Shown in pieces: positions 8,531-15,795 of a DNA stretch of 43,362 bases. Position 1 is the stretch's first letter. Each line of letters begins with the position of its first letter. Both the position numbers and the translations under genes were made by a program. Source of the stretch: WJMD01 sp964596015 (GTDB lineage Bacteria > Joyebacterota > Joyebacteria > Joyebacterales > Joyebacteraceae). The notes under the pieces were generated by a model. It was not told the origin of the DNA, made no database searches, and saw only the letters and a program-made list of their open reading frames with translations. The stretch covers positions 1 to 43,362 of the forward strand of contig CAZQSB010000020.1 of the NCBI GenBank assembly GCA_964596015.1. The letters run 5' to 3'.

Positions 8531-9607
8531 ATGGCACGCAACGACGAATGGCATCGAGATCTGGAGCGCGTCATCACGCGACGCGCCGAACTCGAGCGCT
8601 ACCTGGCACTGACCGAGAACGAGCGTCGCGCCATAGACGAGCTCAGGACGGAGTATCCGCTCCTCGTCTCGCGTCATTACCTCAACCTCATCGACCCCGC
8701 GGATCCTGACGACCCGCTCAGGAAGGTCGTGGTCCCGTCCGCCAGAGAGCTGGACTACCGCCCGGGAGAGGAGGACGACGACGTTCACTCGGACGAGGCG
8801 CAGTACCAGCCCGTCCCCGGCATCATCCACAGATACCCGGGCAAGATCCTGTTCATCCCGACGCTGGCCTGTCCGTCGCACTGCCGCTTCTGCTTCCGCA
8901 AGGGGAGGAAGGTCAAGCACCTCTCGGAGCAGGAGGGACAGGACGCCCTCGATTACGTCCGCGGGAACGAGTCCATCCGCGACGTCATCATCACCGGCGG
9001 CGAACCGCTCATCCTCGAGGATGAGGAGATCGATCACTGGGTGACCTCGATCCGGGAGATCCCTCACGTCGAGATCATCCGGATGACGTCAAGGTTCCCG
9101 ATCTACATCCCGTCGCGCATCACTGAGTCGCTGGTCTCCATCCTCGCGCGCCACAGGCCGTTCTTCATGACCTTCTCGTTCGTGCATCCGCGCGAGGTCA
9201 CGCCGGAGATCGAGAGAGGACTCCGGATGCTGTCGGACGCGGGCATCGTGCTGCTCCAGCAGGGACCGCTTCTCAGGGGCGTCAACGATGACCCCGATGT
9301 CCTCAAGGCGCTCTATGAGAGGCTGGTCCGGAACCGGGTGCTCCCGTACTACGCCATCTGGGGCATCCACGCCCCGGGCGCCGAGCACTTCCTTGTGAAC
9401 GGTGATGAGGCCAGCCACCTGCTGGGCTCGCTCGAGAACAGGACGTCGGGATTCTGCATCCCGCATCTCATCACGATCGCGAGGGGCGACAAGGTCCGGA
9501 TGATGGGATGGTCCCCGGAGCGCGCCGCCGAGCACCTGAAGCGCGCGCGGCCCCGTTCGTCGGCCCCGTCGCGGATCGACGTCCCGCACGAGACGCCGCA
9601 CGAGTAG
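8531..9607 (+). CDS. KamA-family radical SAM protein with altered substrate pocket
   Basis: A 358-residue radical SAM enzyme related to lysine 2,3-aminomutase (KamA) and EpmB. The [4Fe-4S] motif is C114-PSH-C118-RF-C121-F-R, followed by IITGGEPLI. The KamA landmark PYY...EHF is present at 272-287. However, the two aspartates that hold the substrate lysine in Clostridium KamA (Asp293 and Asp330) align with Ile279 and Ile316, and the Gly-rich PLP-lysine loop is shortened to ARGDK, leaving Lys321 as the possible PLP lysine. A lysine 2,3-aminomutase is therefore doubtful; an aminomutase for another amino acid or a different radical reaction is more likely. The ATG has GGAGGG just upstream and a clear promoter. 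It is a single-gene unit. Confidence 0.8.
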   Translation: MARNDEWHRDLERVITRRAELERYLALTENERRAIDELRTEYPLLVSRHYLNLIDPADPDDPLRKVVVPSARELDYRPGEEDDDVHSDEAQYQPVPGIIHRYPGKILFIPTLACPSHCRFCFRKGRKVKHLSEQEGQDALDYVRGNESIRDVIITGGEPLILEDEEIDHWVTSIREIPHVEIIRMTSRFPIYIPSRITESLVSILARHRPFFMTFSFVHPREVTPEIERGLRMLSDAGIVLLQQGPLLRGVNDDPDVLKALYERLVRNRVLPYYAIWGIHAPGAEHFLVNGDEASHLLGSLENRTSGFCIPHLITIARGDKVRMMGWSPERAAEHLKRARPRSSAPSRIDVPHETPHE

Positions 9608-9669
9608 CGGTCCGAGGCTGTTTCGCGGGCCGGCCTCCCGCGGGAAGAGCGGACGAAGGCTCTCCGCAG

Positions 9670-9694
9670 GCGACCGCGACCCCGCCGCGGTCGC
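9670..9694 (+). terminator. GC-rich hairpin after the KamA-like gene
   Basis: GCGACCGCG pairs perfectly with CGCGGTCGC across a 7-base loop, about 60 bases past the KamA-like stop. No T run follows, so it may only be a 3' stabilising hairpin or a weak terminator. Confidence 0.4.
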
Positions 9695-9706
9695 ACTGAT
9701 ACCCCC

Positions 9707-9720
9707 GAACAGACCTGTTC
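9707..9720. promoter_or_regulatory. Perfect palindrome, candidate activator site
   Basis: GAACAG-AC-CTGTTC is a 14-base perfect dyad about 145 bases upstream of the sigma-54 -24 element. That is a usual distance for an enhancer bound by a sigma-54 activator. Only one copy is seen, so the role is inferred. Confidence 0.4.
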
Positions 9721-9736
9721 AGCGAATGCACACACA

Positions 9737-9759
9737 GGGCGCGGAGAAGCTCCGCGCCC
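9737..9759 (+). terminator. GC-rich hairpin without T run
   Basis: GGGCGCGGAG pairs perfectly with CTCCGCGCCC around an AAG loop. The following bases are not T-rich, so termination would be weak or factor-dependent. Confidence 0.4.
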
Positions 9760-9862
9760 TGATGCATCCTGCGACTGCTCGTTCAGTTTCGGCCCTGCCT
9801 TTCGCCGACAAGGCGCACCCCATCTGAACCCCCCAGTCCTAGGGCACTTCGGCCGCTCCGGG

Positions 9863-9878
9863 TGGAACGGCTCTTGCT
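9863..9878 (+). promoter_or_regulatory. Sigma-54 (RpoN) promoter of the FIST-kinase operon
   Basis: TGGAACG, four bases, TTGCT matches the sigma-54 consensus TGGCACG-N4-TTGCW at all but one position. The invariant GG (9864-9865) and GC (9876-9877) are exactly 10 bases apart. Transcription would start near 9889, about 100 bases before the FIST ATG. No good -10/-35 pair is evident here. Confidence 0.72.
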
Positions 9879-9990
9879 TCTCATACCTGCGTATCCCATG
9901 CACCCGCGGCATCGGGCCTCCGGCGCGGCGGGTGATGAGGTCCCGGACAGGCGGAGGAAGTCCCGTAAACGGCTCATCGGAGGACGAACC

Positions 9991-11214
9991 ATGCAGAAAG
10001 TGAGATCGGGCGTCGGGTACGCCGACACCAGCGACTCCCGCGAGGCGGGACGTCGCGCGGCCGAGAAGGCCATGGCCAACGGCTCGCTGTCACAGAGCGA
10101 CTTCACGCTCGCCTTCTGCGGCGGCAATCATGATCCGATCGGCTTCCTCGACGCCGTGCGCGAGGTCGTCGGCGACGGAACGCTCATCGGGGGGACGTCG
10201 GTCGGCGTCATCACGAACGAGAGAGCCAGCTACGGAGGCTACGAAGCCGGCGTCGCCACCATCGAATCGGAGAACGTACGCTTCAGGGCCATGGCCGTCG
10301 GCGACCTCGACAGAGGCGAGGAGCTGGCCGGCGAGCGTCTGGGGCGCATGGTCTCCGACATGAACGAGGATGACGCGCGCGCCATCCTCCTGTTCTACGA
10401 CTCCATCAAGCAGGCGCAGCCCCTGACCGTGAATCTCGCCAGCCAGCTGATCAAGGGTGTCGAGAACGTGCTTCCACCGAACCATCCGCCCGTCCTGGGC
10501 GGGGGGCTCATGAAGGACTACCAGTGGAACACGGCCCACGTCTTCAGCGACCAGTCCGCGGTGACGCAGCACGCCGTCGGCGTGGTCGTCTCAGGCAACT
10601 GCAACGTGCACCACGCCATCAGCCACGGCTGCGAGCCGGCGAGCGACTACCACACCATCACCGACATCCAGGGCCCCGTCGTCAAGGAGCTGGACGGTCG
10701 TCCCGCGCTCAGGGTCATCGAGGACATCATCGGTCCGGGCGCCGCTCAGGACTGGCAGCAGTACTCCCTGCTGGTGACGCTGGGAGCCAATCGCGGCACC
10801 GACCCGTACGGCGAGTTCAACGAGAAGGAGTACATGAACCGCCTCATCGCCGCCGCGAACCCGGACGACGGTTCCGTGGTGCTCTTCGAGTCGGACTTCG
10901 GTCCCGGGGAGCAGGTCCAGATCATGAGGCGGTCGAACGAACACATGCTCTCGTCCGCCCGCAACATGTCCGAGGGAATACTCTCGGAGCTCGACGGCGA
11001 AGAGCCCTTCCTCGGCATCTACATCGACTGCGCCGGCCGCACGAGCGGGTTCTGCGGAGCCGGCGAGGAGGAAGGCGCCATCATCCAGCAGACCATCGGT
11101 TCGAGGATGCCTCTTCTGGGCGTCTACTCGGGCGTGGAGATCGCGCCGTTCCTCGGCGGGTCCCGCGCGCTGGACTGGACCGGCGTGCTGATCGTTCTTT
11201 CTGAGAACGCGTAA
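9991..11214 (+). CDS. FIST domain sensor protein
   Basis: A 407-residue soluble protein with the FIST-N and FIST-C sensory domains, a family thought to bind small ligands such as amino acids and feed signal-transduction proteins. The ATG at 9991 has GGAGG seven bases upstream. N-terminal features (SGVGYADTSDSREAGRRAAEKA, LAFCGGNHDPIGFLDAVREV, LIGGTSVGVIT) and the C-terminal block (LGIYIDCAGRTSGFCGAGEEEGAIIQ, PLLGVYSGVEIAPFLGGSRALDWTGVL) follow the family pattern. There is no signal peptide or membrane segment, so it acts in the cytoplasm. The next gene, 28 bases downstream, is a soluble hybrid histidine kinase, which strongly suggests that the FIST protein supplies its input. Expression probably depends on sigma-54. 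Confidence 0.88.
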   Translation: MQKVRSGVGYADTSDSREAGRRAAEKAMANGSLSQSDFTLAFCGGNHDPIGFLDAVREVVGDGTLIGGTSVGVITNERASYGGYEAGVATIESENVRFRAMAVGDLDRGEELAGERLGRMVSDMNEDDARAILLFYDSIKQAQPLTVNLASQLIKGVENVLPPNHPPVLGGGLMKDYQWNTAHVFSDQSAVTQHAVGVVVSGNCNVHHAISHGCEPASDYHTITDIQGPVVKELDGRPALRVIEDIIGPGAAQDWQQYSLLVTLGANRGTDPYGEFNEKEYMNRLIAAANPDDGSVVLFESDFGPGEQVQIMRRSNEHMLSSARNMSEGILSELDGEEPFLGIYIDCAGRTSGFCGAGEEEGAIIQQTIGSRMPLLGVYSGVEIAPFLGGSRALDWTGVLIVLSENA

Positions 11215-11242
11215 GGTATCGAAGTTCTCTCTGGAGCCGACC

Positions 11243-13576
11243 GTGAGCAGCGACGAGCGACAGAAGAGGAACGACGAGCTCGAGCGGCAGGTGAAGGGCC
11301 TCAGGGCCCGCCTTGAGAAGCTCGGCGGCGAAGTCGTGCGCGCCGACTACAAGGTGCTTCACCTCACGCAGGAGGTCCGCCGTTCGCGCGAGGCCTTCGG
11401 GTTCCTCACCGGCTTCCAGAACAGCATCTCGCGGGCGCGGTCGCTCGACGAGCTGAACGCGATCGCGCTCAAGTCCATCATCTCGGAGCTGTGGATGAAG
11501 CGGGCCGCCGTGCTGGAGCGCGACGGCTCGACCCGCGGCCTGAAGGTCGTGGCCGCCCTCGGGTACCCTCCGGACGAGGCCCCGACGACGCTCACGCTGC
11601 CCGACGTAAGACGGCCGGAGTGGGGAAACGCGCACACGGTCAACGGAGAGACCGAATCGGCGGAGTGGATCGAGGAGGTGCGAAGCGCCCTCGGGGTCCC
11701 GTATTTCCTCTGGATCCCGAACACGCGGCACGGCGAGGTCGAAACGGTGCTCGTGGCGGGCACGATGGGCGAGGACGCGGCGCAGGAGCCGCGTCTGACC
11801 GGTCACGACCTCGACCTCTTCGTCTCGATCGGGGCCATCCTGTCGGTCGGGCGCATGAACATCATCGCGCGCGACCGCCTGCGGCGTCAGGTGCTCTACC
11901 AGTCGCTCCTCCACCGCGTCTCCGAGGTGCTCCTGAAGGATTTCGACGAACCGACGAAGCACTTCGACAGCGTCATGGCGCGGGTGGGCTCCACGTGGTC
12001 GCTCGACCGGGTGCGGCTCCTGGCGCGGACCAGCGACGGCCGGATGGCCAGCGTCACCCACGAGTGGGTGGCGGACGAGTCGCTGAACTCGGGCGAGAAC
12101 GTGCACTGCATCGACCACGTCCCGAGGTATCGCGACGCGATGGGGCACGGTGAGACGATCCGGATCGACGACGTCGAGTCGCTCGACGAGGTCGACGCGG
12201 CGCCTCTCAAGGAGGCCGGCATCCGCTCGGTCCTCCTCATCCCCATCACGGTCCAGCGGGCGATCGTCGGGTGGGCGAGCTTCGAGCAGTGCGTCAACGC
12301 CAGGCGCTGGTCGCCCGAAGACGTTCAGCTCCTCGAGGTGATCGCTGGGCTGGTCGCGCGCGCCATCGGCAGAGAACGCGAGGTCGAGGAGCGCGCCCAG
12401 CTCGAGGCCGAGTACCATCACTCGAAGAAGATGGAGGCGATCGGGCAGCTCGCGGGGGGCATCGCGCACGACTTCAACAACCTCCTCACGACCATCCAGG
12501 GCTACGCGCAGCTTCTGTCGCTGAAGCTCCCGGAGGAGTATCGCGACCTGCCGGGCCTGAAGGAGATCGTGATGGCCACCGAGCGCGCGGCGGGGCTCAC
12601 CAGACAGCTCCTGAGCTTCAGCCGGCGCGACAAGGCCAGAACGGGACCGGTCAGGCTCAACGACATCATCAGCGACACCATGAAGCTCATCTCGCGGATG
12701 CTCGGCGACGGCGTCGATGTGGAGCTGGACCTCGAAGAGAACCTGTCGATGCTCGTCGGCGACCAGCAGCAGATCAGCCAGATGATCATGAACCTCGCCA
12801 TCAACGCGCGGGACGCCATGCCCGACGGCGGGACCCTGACCGTGTCGACGCACGGTCTGGAGGTGGTCGGGCCGCTGGCCAGACGGTTCAGCATCCCGGG
12901 GGTCGAGCGCTGCCAGGTCATCGAGGTGTCGGACAGCGGCGTCGGGATGGACGCCGGGACGAAGGAGCGCATCTTCGAGCCGTTCTTCACGACGAAGGAG
13001 GAGGGGCGCGGGACCGGACTCGGCCTCTCCATCGTGTTCAGCGTGGTGCGCCGCCACGGCGGCTTCGTGGATGTGACGAGCGAGCTCGGCGAGGGAACCA
13101 CCTTCAGCATCTACCTGCCTGTCCGGGTGCCCGATGAGCAGACAGCGACCGAGACCGAGGTGAAGCCGCACGTGCTGTCCGGTCGCGAGAAGATCCTCGT
13201 CGTGGAGGACGACGCGAGCGTCAGAACGATGATCCGCGAGGTGCTGGAGGCGCAGGGCTACGAGGTCATCGACGTCAGCAACGGACGCGAGGCGCTCGAG
13301 TCGTACGGCGCCAACGCCAGCGACGTCTCGCTCGTCATGACCGACGTCGTGATGCCGGAGATGGGCGGCCACGAGATGTGGGAGAAGCTGGCCGAGGCCG
13401 GACTCGACGTCCCGATGATCGTCATGAGCGGGTTCCCACAGGACCAGGACACCGACGAACTCGTCAGGGGCGCCGACAGGTTCCTGCAGAAGCCGTTCGG
13501 TCCGAAGGAGATCGCGCGAGCCGTCCGGCTCACTCTCGACGAGGCCGAGAACGGCGAAACCCCGCACCGCGTCTGA
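11243..13576 (+). CDS. Soluble GAF-GAF hybrid histidine kinase
   Basis: A 777-residue sensor kinase without signal peptide or membrane segments. Order: coiled coil (about 8-45), first GAF-like domain (about 55-190), second GAF-like domain (about 215-380), HisKA with phospho-acceptor His409 (LAGGIAHDFNNLL), HATPase (N box NLAINARDAM, G1 box at D564-SGVGMD, EPFFTTKEEGRGTGLGLS) and a C-terminal receiver. The receiver has its acidic pair around E655-D656-D657, phospho-acceptor Asp701 (VMTDVVMPEMGG) and a conserved lysine in LQKPFG. The GTG start has GGAG six bases upstream. It has no DNA-binding output, so signal must pass to another protein. It forms an operon with the FIST gene and ends at a terminator. 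Confidence 0.92.
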   Translation: MSSDERQKRNDELERQVKGLRARLEKLGGEVVRADYKVLHLTQEVRRSREAFGFLTGFQNSISRARSLDELNAIALKSIISELWMKRAAVLERDGSTRGLKVVAALGYPPDEAPTTLTLPDVRRPEWGNAHTVNGETESAEWIEEVRSALGVPYFLWIPNTRHGEVETVLVAGTMGEDAAQEPRLTGHDLDLFVSIGAILSVGRMNIIARDRLRRQVLYQSLLHRVSEVLLKDFDEPTKHFDSVMARVGSTWSLDRVRLLARTSDGRMASVTHEWVADESLNSGENVHCIDHVPRYRDAMGHGETIRIDDVESLDEVDAAPLKEAGIRSVLLIPITVQRAIVGWASFEQCVNARRWSPEDVQLLEVIAGLVARAIGREREVEERAQLEAEYHHSKKMEAIGQLAGGIAHDFNNLLTTIQGYAQLLSLKLPEEYRDLPGLKEIVMATERAAGLTRQLLSFSRRDKARTGPVRLNDIISDTMKLISRMLGDGVDVELDLEENLSMLVGDQQQISQMIMNLAINARDAMPDGGTLTVSTHGLEVVGPLARRFSIPGVERCQVIEVSDSGVGMDAGTKERIFEPFFTTKEEGRGTGLGLSIVFSVVRRHGGFVDVTSELGEGTTFSIYLPVRVPDEQTATETEVKPHVLSGREKILVVEDDASVRTMIREVLEAQGYEVIDVSNGREALESYGANASDVSLVMTDVVMPEMGGHEMWEKLAEAGLDVPMIVMSGFPQDQDTDELVRGADRFLQKPFGPKEIARAVRLTLDEAENGETPHRV

Positions 13577-13608
13577 CCACCCGATCAAGAGATCAGGAAG
13601 ACCGACAT

Positions 13609-13632
13609 GCGCCCCGGGGACGGGGCGCTTTC
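13609..13632 (+). terminator. Intrinsic terminator after the hybrid kinase
   Basis: GCGCCCCG and CGGGGCGC form an 8-bp stem around a GGGA loop, followed by TTT. A second, smaller hairpin with a TTT tail lies at 13645-13665. Confidence 0.75.
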
Positions 13633-13644
13633 CGCATGCCTCCG

Positions 13645-13665
13645 GCCGAAACCCCGTTCGGCTTT
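13645..13665 (+). terminator. Second small terminator hairpin
   Basis: GCCGAA pairs with TTCGGC over a 6-base loop and is followed by TTT, giving a tandem terminator with the one just upstream and ending right before the dapB promoter. Confidence 0.5.
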
Positions 13666-13669
13666 CCCC

Positions 13670-13699
13670 TTGACGCGGCTTGCTCCAGCCCTCTAACTA
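13670..13699 (+). promoter_or_regulatory. Probable sigma-70-type promoter of dapB
   Basis: TTGACG (13670-13675), an 18-base spacer and TAACTA (13694-13699). The -35 is strong and the -10 weak. It resembles the uvrC promoter in spacing and in a TAA-type -10. Confidence 0.5.
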
Positions 13700-13777
13700 G
13701 CCCACATAACACACCCTGACACCGGAACGTCCCTGGAGCGGGCGCTCGCGGCGCTCCGCGCGAGACGGGAGAGTGGT

Positions 13778-14602
13778 TTGGCACGCGTGGTTGTGAGCGG
13801 GATCTGCGGCAGGATGGGCACCGAGGTCGCTCGGGCCCTTCTCGACAGCGACGAGATGCAGCTCGCGGGGGGCGTGGAGCGCCCGGACCACAGGAACCTC
13901 GGAAGGAAGCTCTGCGACATCTGGGAGGGCGGACGCGTCGACCTCACCGTGCGCGGCGCGCTCGAGGAGCTCGACCCGGCGGCGTTCGACGTCGTGGTCG
14001 ACTTCTCGATGCCCGAGCAGGCGACCGCCTGCGCGTCGTACGCGGAACGTTCGGGAAAGGGCCTGGTCGTCGCGACCACCGCCCTCGACGACGACGCGAT
14101 GACCACGATCCGGGACGCGGCCGAGGCCGCCCCGGTGGTCCTGGCCCCGAACACCTGTCTGGGCGTGAACCTCCTTTTCGCGCTCGCGGGGCGCGTGACG
14201 AGGGCCCTCGGGCCGGGCTTCGACATCGAGATCGTCGAGGCGCATCACCGCGGAAAGCGCGACGCCCCGAGCGGGACCGCTCTCAGGCTTGTCGAGATCC
14301 TGTCCGAGGCCCGCGGAACCGACCCCGACGAGGTGGTCCGCTTCGGACGGCGCGGCATGGCGGGACCGCGGCCCGCCGGCGAGATCGGCGTGCACTCCGT
14401 CCGCGGCGGCGCGGTGGCCGGGCGACATGACATCACGTTTCTCTCCGAGCTCGAGTCCGTGACGTTGAGGCATGAGGCGCTCTCCCGGAGGGCGTTCGCC
14501 GTGGGGGCCGTCGCGGCCGCGCGTTTCGTCGCCGAGGCGGCGCCCGGCCTCTACGGCATGGAGCACGTTCTCGGACTGGCGGGGGAGGAGGACGCGTCGT
14601 GA
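13778..14602 (+). CDS. dapB: 4-hydroxy-tetrahydrodipicolinate reductase
   Basis: NAD(P)H-dependent second step of the DAP/lysine pathway. The 274-residue protein has the nucleotide-binding turn SGICGRMGTEVA, the catalytic His156-His157 and Lys160 in EAHHRGKRDAPSGT, and the C-terminal substrate region GEIGVHSVRGG. The TTG start at 13778 has GGGAGAG four bases upstream and gives the family N-terminus MARVVVSGICGRMG. It is separated from dapF-dapA by about 7 kb, so the pathway is split over two transcripts. Its stop overlaps the GTG start of the transglutaminase lipoprotein (GTGA), so the two are likely coupled although their functions seem unrelated. Confidence 0.95.
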   Translation: MARVVVSGICGRMGTEVARALLDSDEMQLAGGVERPDHRNLGRKLCDIWEGGRVDLTVRGALEELDPAAFDVVVDFSMPEQATACASYAERSGKGLVVATTALDDDAMTTIRDAAEAAPVVLAPNTCLGVNLLFALAGRVTRALGPGFDIEIVEAHHRGKRDAPSGTALRLVEILSEARGTDPDEVVRFGRRGMAGPRPAGEIGVHSVRGGAVAGRHDITFLSELESVTLRHEALSRRAFAVGAVAAARFVAEAAPGLYGMEHVLGLAGEEDAS

Positions 14603-15795
14603 GAGCGCGCGCAACCCTCATCGGCCTCGTCGTCCTCGGTCTCCTGCTCGGGACCCTCTCCGGCTGCGAGCAGCATGTGGTCGGCGATGTGGACGTCGCC
14701 GCGCTCGTGCCGGAAGAGCGGCTCGACGCCGTCATGGACGCCCTCGAGAGGGCCGGTGACAACGGCCCCGCGCTCGCGGAGGCGCTCGAAGACGCGCCGG
14801 AGACGGATCGCGGGCCAATGGCCTTCGTGCTCTCGAACCTCCCGACCGTCGATCTGGCCGGACTCGATCCTGAACTGCTCCTCGAGACGGTGGCGCAGGC
14901 CTCCGAGGCCCGGGAGAGGTTCCCCTGGGGCGCGTCGATCCCCGACGACATCTTCCTGACCTATGTCCTGCCGCCCCGCGTCTCGCAGGAGCCGCTGGAG
15001 CGATGGCGTCCCTACCTCTACGGGGAGCTCGCACAGCGACTCGAGGGCATCACGTCCATGGAGGATGCCGCGCTCGAGGTCAACCGGTGGTGCGGCGAGC
15101 GCGTCGATTTCAGGCCCACGCAGCGACGCGATCAGGGCGTGTTCGAGACGCTCGCGTCGGGATACGGACGGTGCGAGGAGATGATGATCGTGCACATCTC
15201 CGCGCTCAGGAGCGTCGCCATCCCTGCCCGACAGGCGTGGACCCCCTACTGGGCCGCGCAGGACAACAATCACGCCTGGACCGAGCTCTGGGTCGACGGG
15301 GAGTGGCACTACACCGGCGCGTGCGAGCCGAGAGACCGGCTCGACGACGCCTGGTTCACGGGCCCGGCGACCGAGGCCGCCCTCGTTCTCTCGGCCGTGT
15401 TCGGCGAACCGGCCGAGGGAGAGGACGTCTACCGGCAGGAGGAGCGCTTCGCTCTCGTTAACTCGACGCGCCGCTACGCGCCGACCGGCGCTCTCCGGGT
15501 CTCGTGCGTAGGGAACGGCGAAGGCGTCCCCGAGACGCGGGTCGTCGTCTCGCTGTGGAACTTCGGCGCTCTCCGGAGCATCGCCCGCCTCGAAACGGAC
15601 GAAGAGGGAGCGGCTTCCATCGTCCTCGGGGACGGCCGGTACGTCGTGTCGGCGAACGACGACGGCCGCGACTGGGCTCTCGTGACGGTCGTCCGGGGCG
15701 ACACGACGCGCGTTGAGCTGGACCTCGAAAGCGACCGCGCCTTCGACGGGACGTTCCGCCTGGACCACTCGCCCGATGGGAGGGGAGACGAATGA
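14599..15795 (+). CDS. Transglutaminase-like lipoprotein (catalytic copy)
   Basis: A 398-residue exported protein. The signal peptide ends in LSGC with Cys23 as lipidation site. A helical region (about 30-150) with IPDDIFLTYVLPP...LERWRPYLY leads into a papain-like transglutaminase core: Cys192 (GYGRCEEM), His225 (NNHAWTELW) and an acidic third residue, Glu243 (GACEP), where Asp is more usual. The C-terminal part (about 295-398, SIVLGDGRYVVSANDDGRDWA) looks like a beta-sandwich. Related proteins are common in Bacteroidota and Planctomycetota, where they may act as periplasmic peptidases or cross-linkers; the true substrate is unknown. It overlaps dapB upstream and its own degenerate paralogue downstream by four bases each. 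Confidence 0.85.
   Translation: MRARATLIGLVVLGLLLGTLSGCEQHVVGDVDVAALVPEERLDAVMDALERAGDNGPALAEALEDAPETDRGPMAFVLSNLPTVDLAGLDPELLLETVAQASEARERFPWGASIPDDIFLTYVLPPRVSQEPLERWRPYLYGELAQRLEGITSMEDAALEVNRWCGERVDFRPTQRRDQGVFETLASGYGRCEEMMIVHISALRSVAIPARQAWTPYWAAQDNNHAWTELWVDGEWHYTGACEPRDRLDDAWFTGPATEAALVLSAVFGEPAEGEDVYRQEERFALVNSTRRYAPTGALRVSCVGNGEGVPETRVVVSLWNFGALRSIARLETDEEGAASIVLGDGRYVVSANDDGRDWALVTVVRGDTTRVELDLESDRAFDGTFRLDHSPDGRGDE

Larger units (their letters stand above)
9608..9990 (+). other. 383-base gene-free region with hairpins and sigma-54 signals
   Basis: No credible gene is seen on either strand. The stretch holds a 9-bp inverted repeat (9670-9678 with 9686-9694), a perfect GAACAG-AC-CTGTTC palindrome (9707-9720), a 10-bp GC-rich hairpin without a T run (9737-9759) and a near-consensus sigma-54 promoter (9863-9878), followed by about 100 bases of leader before the FIST gene. 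Confidence 0.7.

Noticed and set aside
8531..9607. Calling this gene lysine 2,3-aminomutase or EpmB outright
   Set aside because: The substrate aspartates and the PLP loop differ from both, so the specific names are not supported.
9707..9720. The GAACAG-AC-CTGTTC palindrome as a LexA (SOS) box
   Set aside because: It resembles GAAC-GTTC boxes, but the Gram-positive LexA site has four bases between the half-sites, not six, and the genes downstream are not SOS genes. Kept only as a candidate activator site.
9349..9912. A 187-codon - strand frame covering the KamA-like end and the following gene-free region
   Set aside because: Composition is low-complexity Arg/Gly/Pro, it has no motif, and it runs through hairpins and the sigma-54 promoter.
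11081..13588. An 835-codon open frame on the - strand opposite the hybrid kinase
   Set aside because: Its translation is Arg/Val/Asp/Leu-rich with no recognisable domain, and it mirrors a kinase whose motifs are all intact. Long antisense frames are expected in GC-rich DNA.
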